This document shows, piece after piece, positions 34,501 through 46,181 of a stretch of 64,000 nt of DNA. The stretch is from Xanthostigma xanthostigma. Taxonomy: Eukaryota > Arthropoda > Insecta > Raphidioptera > Raphidiidae. The stretch's first letter is position 1. Each line of letters opens with the position of its first letter. Below the pieces are notes generated by a model. The model made no database searches. It had not been told where the DNA came from and saw only the letters and a program-made list of their open reading frames with translations. The stretch is from the NCBI GenBank assembly GCA_963575645.1, contig OY754464.1, forward strand, positions 59,494,948 through 59,558,947, given 5' to 3'. Both the position numbers and the translations under genes were made by a program.

Positions 34501-35525
34501 TTTTCAAATAAGTACTGATTACTTACCAACATATAAATATATACGCATATACAGAGTGATTTTTAAGTTGATTCTTTTTTTTACAGCGTGTAGAAATCAA
34601 ATAGACGAACAAATATTTCAAGTAACTTTTCTATCAAAACTCAAAAATAAGAGAGAAACGGGCTTTCAAAGTTTTATTATATTTTATCTTTTTTGAGGTC
34701 GGTCCTGTTCGTATGTTATGTCACTATTGAAATATGTTATGTTATTATTATTCACAAAAATTGTTCGTTTTTTTCTTTTTTTTACTAGACATTTTTATAC
34801 ATTAAATTTAATTATTTTGATTTTTATATCACTTGTAAAGAAATAAAAAAAATGTAATTTAATGTTTTTTTTTTGTGTAGGTATACGTAAATCTTAAACA
34901 TTAATATAAAATGCGTAAGGAGCATAACTTCCGTCGTGTGTCCATGCACCGACGGTACCTACCTCTTTTTTTATTATATTTGTGAATGATTTAAATTTTA
35001 AATGAAGCATTGGAATGTTTTCATTCAGTTATTTTACAGCCTGAAAACACGAAAAACTGTAGGAATTCTGTAATAAGAGACAAGAAAAGAATAAAAAGAA
35101 AGTAATGTATAATAATATATGAAGTTTGCGGAACGCACATAAAAAGATGATATAAAAATAATACTGTGAACGGATCCTAGTTTACTGGGACACATATTTT
35201 GAAACTCTAAAGATTTTACGAACTGAAAAGAAAGTTATAAGTTTTTTTTAATAAAACACACAGCGACGTAACCATAAAATAGCGTGAACTATCGCGAAGA
35301 ATGCCCTGCCAAAAAAATATTGCTTAGATGACGATTGTAAAATATGCACGTTATTCGAAAACAAACAATTTTTTTATGTATGTAAAGCTGGGGTTACATT
35401 TCAAGTAGAGTAGACGAGTGACGAGTGACGAGAGGCAGTAGAAAACAGTTGTGGCCCCGTCTGCTCCAGAATTAAGTACGAGTAAATGATTCGGATAAGA
35501 TAATCAAATTTAAGAGCATATGAGT
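34501..35525. other. No gene seen
   Basis: AT-rich with homopolymer runs; nothing recognised. Confidence 0.4.
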
Positions 35526-35528
35526 TTG

Positions 35529-35928
35529 ACAGGTACCTAATCAGTCCTTTTTTGAGGTATTATTTCGATATCTATCGGAAATTATTGAGGAAAACATCAA
35601 CAAGATGGCCGGTACAAGAACCATTGTTTCTTGGCGAGAGGCAGTAGAAAAAAGTTCTAGCCGCATCTGCCCCTCCGGGTTTCGAACTAGTACTTGACAG
35701 GTACCTAATCAGTCCTTTTAAAGAATCATTTCTATATTCATCGGAAATTATTGAGGAAAACATCAACAAGATGGCCGGCACAGGAACCATTGTTTCTTGG
35801 CGAGAGGCAGTAGGAAAAAGTTCAATTCGCATCTGCCCCACCGGGATTCGAACCAGTACCTACATACCGAATGTGAGTTTAGTCTTTAGTGCTTAAGCCA
35901 AGCAATTCACTCGGTTAATTTTTTTGTA
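35529..35928 (-). mobile_element. tRNA-derived SINE with duplicated body
   Basis: On the minus strand a tRNA-like head has an A-box-like TGGCTTAAGC and a B-box GGTTCGAATCC (about 35848-35858), followed by CGGTGGGGCAGATGCG. A body of about 167 bp (from the B-box through GCCGGCCATCTTGTTGATG to GGTACCTGTC) is present twice in tandem; the second B-box is degenerate. Pol III-type internal promoter layout; no coding. Confidence 0.65.
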
Positions 35929-35934
35929 TATTTA

Positions 35935-36308
35935 CCATATCGCGTCGGTTGGATGGCGGGTCCGCATGTTAAAATCCATCACCGAATGAAGCCCATTTAA
36001 AGTGAGCTCAGCCTGTTTATTTTAAAGGTTAAAAAACGTTTTCGGGTCTAAAAATAACGAAAAATTTTCATTATTATTTCAAAATTGAAATTTAACCCTT
36101 TATAGTACATATAATGATTACAAGGCGCCGTTACAATTTTAATAAAATCGGATTTACAAATTTTATGAAAACACTAGATTGCAAATAGTAAATGTTCTGA
36201 AGAGTGATTTGAATTTGGTGCAGATGTTATAGATTGATAATAATTATTAAAAAAATATTTTAAGAGATTGCTGGCAGGATATAACGCTGCGACCCAAGTT
36301 TTTATATA
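35935..36308 (+). repeat. Repeat family R2, copy 2
   Basis: Starts ATCGCGTCGGTTGGATGGCG and ends CGCTGCGACCCAAGTTTTT, matching the order of 4336-4795 with internal deletions. Confidence 0.55.
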
Positions 36309-37285
36309 TTATATTAGTGCCGATTATTATCATAATTAACATCTGCTCAGGAATCCTCTGAGCGGCCCTGCGCTTATCTACAATCCATTAATTAGAGATC
36401 AGTGACCGAAACACTTAAATATGCATATATAAATTTCAAAAAGAGAAAGAAATACCTATAAATTTAAAAGAGGGATAAAGAGAGAAAGGTTCATAGATAC
36501 ATTATATTTGAAAAAAATATATATAAGTGAACAATATATCTCACTTAAAATTTGATGAGACAAAATAAATTGCTTATGGTTGGTATGTTATTTACTTTCC
36601 TCGACATTTTTTGTATTTATGAAACTTTGAACCACATTTAAATCACGTACTTACTTTTAGAAAGATTGTAGGTCTTACGAAGAAAGTGCTTATTATTGTA
36701 GACGCTCGACAGCTTAGATCGTGGATATTTTTATCGCAAAACCATTTATTTATCATATAATATGTCTTCTGACTTTGGCTCATGTCCAAGTCAAATTTCG
36801 TCAAAATCTGTTCACGCATCCATATGCGTAGTCATGGAACAACGCAACGATACAAACAAAAAGTTATGTTATAGTGATTAAAAAGTGGCATCTCTCTCAG
36901 TCAAAAATGATAGATTTGGAGGTTATGATCATACTTAATTCTGTTCTTAAGGCACTGAATCACTCGAAGCATAAAATCCAATTCACACATACATACGTAA
37001 CCGACTGCCATGTTCTTAGCAAGTACAGCTGACTTACATTGCCCTGTAGTACCTACACACAAACCCGCAAAACTAAGGTGTGCCTACTGCCTATAGCGTA
37101 ATCCAAGGTCACAGGAATTCGTCAACAAACATCAAAGTGCCGGTACTGATTCTACTGATCTTTATACTGTGATTGAGGGTTCATGACGTCATATAGTCGG
37201 TATGACAGGCCTTGCAAAAACGTCAGCTGTGGTAGAAAAGGACAAACTATATAATATACACGTAGTTCTAGGTCCGTATAAAACA
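36309..37285. other. No gene; one AGACGCTCGACAG-type motif
   Basis: The recurring motif lies at 36691-36712. The remainder is unassigned AT-rich DNA. Confidence 0.4.
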
Positions 37286-37680
37286 GTGGTTCCCAAAGTG
37301 GTTCCTTCGGAGCGCCATGGGTCTATGCAATCACTTTTAGGGTCTGTGGAAAATTAAAATTATTTTAGGAGCGAATGGACAACGTCACGGAGCTCGCGAA
37401 AAGCTTAATATAAAAAAAAAATTGTGACCCATTTTCATTGTTATAATAATTAATAAAAATAGATAACAACATGTAAATAGACAGCCATTTTTATGTCCTG
37501 TGTAAAATTGTAAAAACGAGATGAAGATTTGCTTGCGTATTGTCAACACTTAACGGCTCTTCATTCTGACCTCAGCCAAAGATTCGAAGACATTTTTCAC
37601 TTGAGCATCCCCGATTGGAAATAGACCCACAAATTCAGATTAATTCATACTAGTGAACAATTAATTATTTTCCGCCCCGT
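37286..37680 (+). mobile_element. hAT relic, ZBED5-like transposase fragment
   Basis: Starts CAGTGGTTCCCAAAGTGG, the same end type as 21172. A short plus-strand reading near 37548-37618 gives LTALHSDLSQRFEDIFHLSI then PDW, which fits a segment of ZBED5/Charlie-like hAT transposases. The right end and target duplication were not found, and the copy is old. Confidence 0.5.
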
Positions 37681-38478
37681 AGTTTTGCTAAATTTTATTC
37701 TGTAAATAAGTGGTGCATGCAAAGAGAAACCTAATTAGCCTATGGGTAAATCAGGCCCTGTGAATGAATGTAAATTTTTAGACATTCACGAATGCGAGCA
37801 ATCAATTTTTTGAAATCTGGCGTCACTTGTCTAAGGCTAAAATTTGCCAGCTGATTGACGCGCAAGTCGTACATTTGTAGTGGGTCTGGGTACTAGGTTG
37901 AGTATTTTTAAAGCTTCATTACCTAATGTTAAAGTCACGGCTGACAAAAGATATAATTACAAGGTTACCTTAGCAAAAATTTAAGTTTTTTTTTAAAGAA
38001 TAAGAAAAAACTTTTCTAATAATAATGTTAGGAAATTATATTATTTCTACATCGGAAATAAAATGATTTTTTTCTGATATCCAAATTCGCAAAATATTTG
38101 CATGAATTTTTTGAATTTGAAAGTCAAAAAATATGTGTATATTCGCGGAAGCAAATATTCGTTACATCGCTATAACCCATAATAATGTAGGATGGACTAA
38201 TTGAATCATTCACAAATAAGGAGCTGAAACCAATGTTTGAACTACAAACTCTGGTTACCTGCAGGCTGCATTATGGGCCACATAAGCTGCTTTCCTATTT
38301 AGTAGAACGTGGATTTGATGCAATTATGAAATCTGATCACGAAAGAAGGAAACCGACTGAGTTTTAGGCTATTGGAAACTTACGAATTGTCTCTCACAAA
38401 CATCGAGCAGATAATCTTATATCATTCCATCAGAATCAACCATCTCATTGAAATATAACGTGATTTTGTATTTTAAAA
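37681..38478. other. No gene seen
   Basis: May contain further decayed hAT sequence but nothing can be assigned. Confidence 0.35.
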
Positions 38479-38897
38479 TCTAAATATATAAAAGGAAACC
38501 GTGACTGATTGACTGACTGAGTGATCTATCAACGCACAGGTCAAACCACTGGACGGTTTGGGCTGAAATTTGGCATACATATAGTTATTATGACGAAGGC
38601 TTTTGCTAAGAACGGATTTTTGAAAATTCAACCCCTAAAAGATGTAACGGGGATTCAAAATTTGCATAGATAAATCATATAAGATATGTATCAATTCGAA
38701 AAGGCACAGGATTACTCCTGTCAACAAATAAACATGTTTTTCATGCTTTTTCAAAAACAACCCCTTCTGGAGGTGAAAAGAGGTAAATAGTCTAAAAATC
38801 AACATGGGTGTCATTTTTAAGGTTTGTCAGGACGTTGATCACTTGAATGCCATCAATTTTTGTCTCAATCGCGTGCGAAACCGCGAGTAACGGCTAG
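38479..38897 (+). mobile_element. Short Helitron, copy 2 (complete)
   Basis: TCTAAATATATAAAAGGAAA start after A, then GACTGACTGA repeats and ATCAACGCACAGGTC. It ends GCGTGCGAAACCGCGAG...CGGCTAG before T. Inserted precisely between A and T. Confidence 0.8.
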
Positions 38898-39683
38898 TAA
38901 AATTCATAATTTGAATAAATACTACTTTAAATATCGAAATGTTTCCTTTATATTTTATTTTTACGTCACCATTCAAGAAATCAAAGTGCTTGTAATTTTA
39001 ATACAGTGAAGTTGTATCGAGTGTTCACATGAGGCTCCTTGGCCAGGTTTTTGTAATGAGAAGGAGTACGCGGGCATAATAAGTTTGGAAGCCACTGCTA
39101 TAAAATATATAATATGGGCTGGTTGTAGCGATGCAAAGGGGGTGGTGCGGAGCCCTTGCTGGGCGGACATGAGCAACGCAAACACCATACGCTATTGAAA
39201 TAAGAAACTTGGCCCATTTCTGGCCAACAGTAGAAAGCAATATTCATCTTCCGGTGCGTTCATGTATGTATATTTACTGGGAACGGAAACGTGTGCGTTT
39301 ATAGGAATTCCGTCAGATGATTTGCGGCTGTGATTACCACTTTTCCTGTAGCCCAGGCGTCAGCGATATTCCATTTATTTATTATTATTATTATTTCGTA
39401 GTTAATGATAGCTGTAAATATTTTATCGTTCTGTATAGAAAACCCGGAACGTACAGAAAACGTTCTGGTTCAGTGATTTTACGGATTCGGCGTTAATGAC
39501 GTATAATGAATTATAACCTAAAATTTGCATGAAGTGTAAAAGTTAATTTTAGAAATGGTGCACAAAAATGTTCTGAATACTGTATTTTGAGTGCCGTCAT
39601 TCCGCATATTGAAAAATTTAATTTTGGATTTGCTAATAAAATATACCTGTCTTTTTAGGGTTCCGTAGTTGTGGAAAATTTGT
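38898..39683. other. No gene seen
   Basis: Overlapping minus-strand frames at 38973-39240 lack splice sites or family features. Confidence 0.35.
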
Positions 39684-39943
39684 CATTGGCGTAGCAAGAG
39701 GGGGGTGGGGCCAGGTGGGCCTGACCTACCCTAGAATATTAATTGTTCACGTACAAATAACAAGATAAATCTACAATAATCTACATATTTTCTTTGACGC
39801 GAAATTTTCCCAGATAGTCGTGTTGATCGATTTCGCTTCTATGAACAGTTTTCAAAATATGTGTAAGTGGCAGCTGGAAATGGTAGGTAGAGTTGAAAAT
39901 TTGCCCCCCCCCCCCCCAGGATAAAATCGTCGCTACGCGTATG
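39684..39943. mobile_element. hAT-type MITE, 260 bp
   Basis: Ends CATTGGCGTAGCAAG and GTCGCTACGCGTATG (inverse form), flanked by AAATTTGT (39676-39683) and AACGTTGT (39944-39951), an 8-bp duplication with two mismatches. Contains a 14-C homopolymer at 39904-39917. Confidence 0.6.
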
Positions 39944-40159
39944 AACGTTGTCCGTTCGTCTGTCAGACACTTCATTTTGAAATGAAATATCGATATAAAA
40001 TTCACATAAAATATATAAGACCTTGGCCCAAATAAAGTTATACAAATTTTTTTCCATATAGCGTACTATATACCTATGTATATGCATTTTATGTGAAATA
40101 AAATTAATAGTAAAAACGTTTTTAAAAACAAGCTTTTATTTAAATGCTCTAAAAAGAAG

Positions 40160-40427
40160 AAAATAAACTTTAAATTATGTTAATACCAACTATTCATTAC
40201 ATTATACAATATATATGATATAAAAGCTTGTCGCAAGATTTTTCTATGTAAAATTTTATGAAAACATAATTTTTTTGTTAGAATTACGTGTGTCAAGATC
40301 AAGTTAGGTAGGTACATATTGTACTTTTGTTTATTTACACAGGAAAATCTCGCGACAAGCTTTTATATCATATAAATTGTATAATGTAATGAACGGTTGG
40401 GATTGATTTAATTTAAAGTTTATTTTT
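40160..40427. repeat. Inverted repeat, 268 bp
   Basis: Arms AAATAAACTTTAAATTATG...GATATAAAAGCTTGTCGC and their inverse (GCGACAAGCTTTTATATC...), with a loop of about 105 bp. It directly abuts R3. Confidence 0.65.
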
Positions 40428-40434
40428 AAGTTTT

Positions 40435-40680
40435 TAGCGTGCTATATTAAAAGTACGATTTGCATCCAGGCGAAAGTCGGACCGGTCAGTTAGTTATTAT
40501 AATTTTGTATTGTAATCAGAACTACATAAGAAAGCAAAATTTTAGCTCAATTCGAAACCGGGGAGTGGGTCTTTGACTTGAAGGATTTGATATCATTAGA
40601 TTACAGAAATACAGACAGACACCGGACAGGTGAAACTAAATAAAAGCTTGTAAAATAGCCAAACAGAAGACACAATTAAA
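40435..40680 (+). repeat. Repeat family R3, fuller copy
   Basis: Starts TACGATTTGCATCCAGGCG, includes TTTAGCTCAATTCGAAACCG and CAGACAGACACCGGACAGG. It ends GTGAAACTAAATAAAAGC then TTGTAAAA, which looks like a LINE 3' end I associate with moth genomes. Confidence 0.5.
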
Positions 40681-41441
40681 GCACGGTAGATTTTTTTGAC
40701 TCTGAATTCTCAAGAGTCTTGAGAATAATGTACTAAAAAGTACTCACCTATATTTTTGTCATAACATCCCTTTTTGGGCGAAAAACTATCTCTGGGGCGG
40801 ACTCGTTTTAAGTTTGTCAATGAGCTAATAAATCACCTGTATAAGATAACTGTAAAGAGATTTTTGGTTCAAAATTTCTAAAAAAAATGCGCGTGTGATC
40901 AGAATCGTTGATTAAAAAATTTTATATAATACCTACAGATATATGAGTGAGTCGAGCCATCTGACTTTATTATACATACTGATATAAACACAATACCACC
41001 AATTTTCATGTACAAAATAACAGTTACTCGTAATAATTATTTAAATAATGGAAATTCGATTACTGTTCTGAATTACGCAGAAGACTTGAATTTTATAGTG
41101 ATTGTTATTTATCTATTCAAATGGGTTCGCTGACATTTTAACACACTGTTAGTTTTTCTAAGAATATTTTAACAATTCAGTAGGCTGAAATGATTATCGT
41201 TAATGTCAGTCAAATGTCAAATTTGGTTGGTTTTGTTAAATGCTCGCACGTGCATACGTAATACACAAATACAATATTTATACATAATCAGGCGGTTTTT
41301 CCCTACACTGTATGAAAAGGATATTTAAATTAGTTGGAAAATACAATTCACGAAGTCCCATGAGTCTACGGCTAGACGCGCATATTTTGTATCGACTGAA
41401 AAATCATAAAAGAAGGCTGCCATTCTCGGTCAACGCCGGGT
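40681..41441. other. No gene seen
   Basis: AT-rich spacer; nothing recognised. Confidence 0.4.
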
Positions 41442-41454
41442 AATCACGGCTAAT

Positions 41455-41522
41455 CAATAAATAAAATTGGTCGATAATTTTATTTATTGAACAGTTCTAA
41501 TCAGACGTTAATCAAAGTTTTG
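41455..41522. mobile_element. 68-bp retro-insert with 13-bp target duplication
   Basis: AATCACGGCTAAT at 41442-41454 and 41523-41535 bounds an insert containing ATTGGTCGATAATTTTATTT and the tail TTCTAATCAGACGTTAATC. Same family and same 3' tail as 9493-9567 and 28373-28765. Confidence 0.75.
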
Positions 41523-41558
41523 AATCACGGCTAATATTGTACACATATTATCTATTGT

Positions 41559-41921
41559 CAGTCCCGGCCCTGGGGTAGAGCGAGAGGTGCGGCCGCTCTA
41601 GTCGCCACGTGGCAAGGGGCGCCAAAATGCCAAATGGGTAATTTATTGTTTAGTGACTGATTGAAATTAATACCAAAATACACTAACTTTATTATATAGC
41701 GGTAGGAACTTTGCTTTATGTTAAAGAAGCAGGAATGTAATAGAGCTACTTAATTTAATTTAAATTCAATAAGTGTTGATTTTTGGAATAAAAATTGGTT
41801 ATCCTATTTCTTTAACATAAACTGAAATACAGTTTATGTGATGTGAAAGCATCGACCAAAACTCAAAAGGCGCCGAACGACAATCTCGCTCTACCTTGAT
41901 CAGGGACTAGGGCCGGCGCTG
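41559..41921. mobile_element. hAT-type MITE, 363 bp
   Basis: Ends CAGTCCCGGCCCT and AGGGCCGGCGCTG, subterminal GGTAGAGCGAGA inverted as TCTCGCTCTACC, and an 8-bp duplication TCTATTGT (41551-41558) / TCTACTGT (41922-41929), one mismatch. Confidence 0.75.
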
Positions 41922-41940
41922 TCTACTGTAAACCAATTTT

Positions 41941-42132
41941 TGGTGTTCCGTGCAGGTAAAATGCAAAACACTAATTGTGGAATCACTTCGATGTTCATCC
42001 GTCCGTCTGTTACAAGATATTTTCTCGGAAACTATTTGACCGTATTTGACGTAAACATTTGAAATTTGGCACAGAGATAGTGTGGTGGTCCAATTACAGT
42101 CGTGAAGTATAAAAAAGTCGAATTTTAAAGAT
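41941..42132 (+). repeat. GTTCCGTGCA repeat (R4), copy 2
   Basis: GGTGTTCCGTGCAGG...GTAAACATTTGAAATTTGG...GAAGTATAAAAAAGTCGAA, then cut by the following hairpin repeat. Confidence 0.5.
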
Positions 42133-42475
42133 AATAAAATATTTTTAACAAAAAAATTGAACCGACTTCACACTAAAAAGTAAAAAATAATTGCGTATTG
42201 AAATGTTTTGGAGTCGGTGTCAGCCAAAATGAAATCTATTCCGAGAACTACACCGACTCCAAAACATTTCAATACGCAATTATTTTTTACTTTTTAGTGT
42301 GAAGTCGGTTCAATTTTTTTGTTAAAAATATTTTATTTTATTATTAATAATATTATTTAACACTAAAAATCGGTGAACATACATAAAAAACATTATGCGT
42401 TTCTTTGAAATTTGAGAGTTTCCCTCGATTTCTCCGGATTCCACCATCAGATCCTGACTTGGTTCCGGTTAAAAA
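42133..42475 (-). mobile_element. AAAAAAGGAGGAGG hairpin repeat, copy 2
   Basis: Palindrome 42133-42337 with the same arms as 12587-12839 (ATTGAACCGACTTCA, GGAGTCGGTGTCA). It is followed, in inverse order, by CGGTGAACATACAT, TTTGAGAGTTTCCCTCG and TCCACCATCAGATCCTGAC. Confidence 0.7.
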
Positions 42476-45027
42476 TAAAAACAATTTTTTTCTGACCGGA
42501 CAGTCCGGTTTTCTTTACGTCTGTCCGGTCAAAAAGATCTCGATAAACTGGTTTTAATGACAATGCCGCCCGACCGCTTAATTTAAGCAGTTAAATAAAT
42601 AATTAATTAATTATTTGAAAGCAAAATTCTATACAAATACAAAAACATCAAACCACTCCAGTTAATAAAGTAGGAAGTTTGCTACTATAATATGGAATAG
42701 GAATCACAGATTTCGTGCACGGTTATTGGGTTATTAACGTTGACCGGTTTTTTCCCCAACACATCTGACAACCCTATATAGTATAATATATAATGTATAT
42801 TATTTTGTTTTTTAAACATTTTTCGTGAAAAACGCTTTAAAATTGTTACCCCTAACCCTTATCACCAAAATCTTGGCTCAAAAAAATCTCAAAAAAGCAT
42901 TGAGAATTTTGTGTAGATTGATCGAAAATTATTCTTGATAACCGCACAACCAACATTTGACTATAGAACACACAAGTAGGGCTAATGGCAGGGAGCACTA
43001 ATTGTGCAAGTATAGCTTGCACTTAGCCGTTTTTTGTCAACACAATAGTATTGATTGATTTATAATATATGAAATGTAGTGGTAGTTCCGCTAAATGCAG
43101 CAGATATCGTTATTCACATTCACTGTTCGTTGTGCTCAAAAATGCTCGATATGTTTGTTCGACTGGACGCGATAGGCTGACGCAAACTGTTCAGCCGACT
43201 TCCAAGAAACGGTGGAGAAAATATTTGTAATTAGCCTCATACTGCAACAGGATATCGTTCCCGAGCAACACCGGGCAGCATAGTTGGTATTATACACCAA
43301 TAATAAAATTTTATATTTTTCTACTGTAATTATTTATTTAATCGCCTGTACGTAGGCAAAAGTTTACGTAAAATAAAAATCAACACTTTTTCAACAAAAT
43401 GATGTATAACTGTGACCGAAGAACGTATTTCCGTCGAAAAAATGTGAATAGACTATGATTTCCCAAATTCTCATTAACATTCCCTTCAAACGTTCTTTGG
43501 TTGGTTGCCACTTGCCCCTGATGTCTCCATTTTCAGGGGTCTGTGCTTTGTTTAGTTATTCTTTAATTGAATAGTATTTTCAAAACTTATACTACTCTGT
43601 TACGAAATGCTGCGTATTTATAATAAGTTTAAATATGTGAAAGAAATCATCTGTCCACACCAGCTGCTTGCATATGGGTGAACCTGGTCATTGCGATAAG
43701 ATATTATATTTTTTTTACATACACGAGTACATACGCTTATTATTTGTGACCGCATACAGGGACTCACAGAGAGTTACAGGCAAATTTCTAGGAATTTTAA
43801 AGAAATTGAATTGAAAAAGCGAGCAAAATTCAAACTGCAGCAAGACCGTTGAAGGGAAACATCTAATGGTGCGTTTGGTTGGGAGTAACACCGTGCAAGT
43901 AGAACGTGTTACGTTTTCAAAATTTTAAAAATGGAAAATTTAAAAAAAAGATTTTATAATCTACTTGGAATGTTTATATTTTTTTATATGTTTTGACGTC
44001 ACATGTACAAACTGTCCTTTAATGTGATAGATAAATCTAGATCTAACTATACTTTCGTATCTTCTCTCATTCACATATCTACACTTAAAAAATTTAAATA
44101 ACCATCAAAGACAATTTATCGAAACAGAGAAAACGCCTTTTCATTTATGTTTATGTACTGCCATCTGTCAGCAAGTTAACAAATGCTTCTGCATTATTAC
44201 TGCGACTGTATCTATTCTCCTTCTCCCTCCCCTGTTCAACCGTTCGGATTTGGAATCATTCCTCCTCCTACCAAACGATTTTACCGTTCGACGCATAATT
44301 TTCTCGATTTAAAAGCCTATATTTTAAACTATAGTTTTCTGTTTTACCCGGTATATTGCGTAGTTTTTAACGGTAGGTACTTCATATTATGTACAACTGA
44401 AACATCTGTATATTAAACATTTAATTATTATAAATGATTATTGGGTCACATAATATTATATAAAATATATCAAAAATCATTACCCTCGTTGGTTTGGCAT
44501 TGTGGCGCATTAAAATTAAATACGTAATTATATTTCAATATATACGCACAATATCTTACCACTTTCAAAGTTCAAGAAAAAAAAAACTTTTACCATGAGT
44601 TTATTGGAACAGAGGAAATGGTTCTTCATTTCCGACCGAAATCGCTGGTACTTACCGCATCTTAAGATTACATTACAGATTATAGACGCTCGACAAGGTC
44701 GTCAGCGTCTTTCCGCGTATTAAGAAGTTTCACTTAAAAAAAAACTCTTGAACCGGGGTTGTCAACTCCCCCCAATCACAAGTTGAAATAACCCAAAAAA
44801 TGTTCTAAAAAAATAAATGTTTTACTTTGAAAAAAATTATATTTCCATTAATTTCTATATATATTAATACGCTAAGGTTAAAGATGTTTGCCTCCCTTTT
44901 TAGAAAAAACCTCACAATTTCTCCACATAAATTATATATCATTTTACAGATAATTGCTTGCTCTACTGACATCGACAACCAAAAAATTTATTATTGCTTT
45001 TGTTTTTGTAAATTAATTAAAATACAG
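42476..45027. other. No gene; small hairpin and one AGACGCTCG motif
   Basis: 42491-42531 is a hairpin TGACCGGACAG / CTGTCCGGTCA. 44675-44710 holds the best hairpin version of the recurring motif (AGACGCTCGAC...GTCGTCAGCGTCT). Otherwise unassigned. Confidence 0.4.
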
Positions 45028-45330
45028 CAACGCTGAACGTCTGCCATCTAACGGCTTTAATTTTGAAACGTCAACACTTCGATCTGTCATCTGACCTTCA
45101 TATTGTAATACAACAGACACAATACTGCATACTACCATCTGACGGCTGTAATTTTGAAACAGCGAGCAACGCTGAACAACGTCACACTTCACAGCAATGC
45201 TGCATGATGCCATCTGACGGCTTAGCTCAACTCTTTTGCTACTTGCGCCTCTATATGACAATTTTAGTAAATTATTTCTTCGATCTGTCATCTGAGCTTC
45301 ATATTGTAATACAACAAAAAGAAGAACGTT
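45028..45330 (+). repeat. Shuffled tandem repeats
   Basis: CAACGCTGAAC (45028, 45167), ATCTGACGGCTGTAATTTTG-type blocks (45050, 45137, 45212) and CGATCTGTCATCTGAGCTTC (45080, 45280) recur two or three times, giving mirror-looking frames on both strands. Confidence 0.6.
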
Positions 45331-45384
45331 ATAAGCAGTGTGCAAAATTAGAAACGAATTGAATACCTGCAATCATATTTAAAA

Positions 45385-45900
45385 AAAAACTCGGGTCGCA
45401 GTGCGAAACCCTGCCGACAATATAGTGTATTTGCTTTTATAAGCAGTGTGGCTCTATTGTATGAACTTAACTTTGTTTTTGGACAAAATAAAAAAAATTA
45501 CACCTTAATACACCCCTTAGAACAACATTTTTTTACTTAATTTCAATGCTAAACACCAATTGAACATCTGTACCAAATTATATACACCCTTCAGTATGTA
45601 AATCCATATCAGTAAACTTGGGTTTTCATAAAATTTGTAAGTCCGGTCCTGCCAGGCCGATTTTATTAAAATTTTAGCAGCACATTTCAATAATTACTAA
45701 AGGGTTAAATTTCAAATTTAAAACGATTCTGAGAATTTTTTCCGTATTTTTGGGCCCAAAAACATTTTTAAACCCCTAAATACCCCCCTTAAAATAGCCC
45801 GATCGAACCCATTTTAAATAGGCTTCTTGCGGTGATAGATTCCAACGTGTGGACCAAATTTCGTTTAAATCGATTAAGTCTGTCGAGAGTTATCGTGCTA
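45385..45900 (-). repeat. Repeat family R2, copy 3
   Basis: Starts (plus) AACTCGGGTCGCAGTGCG and runs through GGTGTATTAAGG-complement blocks to ACCAAATTTCGTTTAAATCG, then into the (TA)n tract. This end looks like LINE/Helitron-type flanks preceding a microsatellite. Confidence 0.6.

Positions 45901-45904
<4 letters not shown>

Positions 45905-45992
<88 letters not shown>
45905..45992. repeat. (TA)n microsatellite, about 44 units
   Basis: Uninterrupted AT repeat; produces an IYIYIY-type spurious frame. Confidence 0.95.
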
Positions 45993-45998
<6 letters not shown>

Positions 45999-46057
45999 GG
46001 CTAGCTATATTCAGCGGCGCTGGGCGTGGGTCGGAACTGACGTGACAGGGCACTTAC

Positions 46058-46181
46058 CTTGAGAGATGTTAGCGAAGCCAAGGTCACCCAACTACTAAGC
46101 TGTAGGTAAAGGGAAAGATGTTCAGAATGGGCGCCAGATCTATATTGACCTTAGCTTGAGTCACTGCAGGATCGATCACTC
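46058..46181 (-). ncRNA. Candidate spliced exon B (non-coding or 5' UTR)
   Basis: Minus strand: acceptor TTTATTTGCAG at 46182-46190, a 124-nt exon, then a consensus donor GTAAGTG (46051-46057). All three frames contain a stop, so it is not an ordinary internal coding exon. Together with the exon ending at 47305 it suggests a transcript running right to left. Gene identity unknown. Confidence 0.35.

Noticed and set aside
35845-35928. A functional tRNA gene on the minus strand
   Set aside because: A- and B-boxes are present, but the cloverleaf arms do not pair and the body continues as a SINE.
38973-39240. Two overlapping 71-codon minus-strand frames
   Set aside because: Overlapping frames without splice sites, domain features or repeats; likely chance.
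42476-45027. Open frames in the 42-45 kb gap
   Set aside because: None had paired splice sites, biased codon use or recognisable motifs.
45832-46062. Open frame rich in alternating Ile-Tyr
   Set aside because: It is translation of the (TA)n microsatellite; the same applies near 47.8-48.0 and 61.3-61.6 kb.
46129-46136. TGGCGCCC on the minus strand as a retroelement primer-binding site
   Set aside because: No adjacent TG..CA-bounded LTR could be found; the sequence sits inside a splice-bounded exon.
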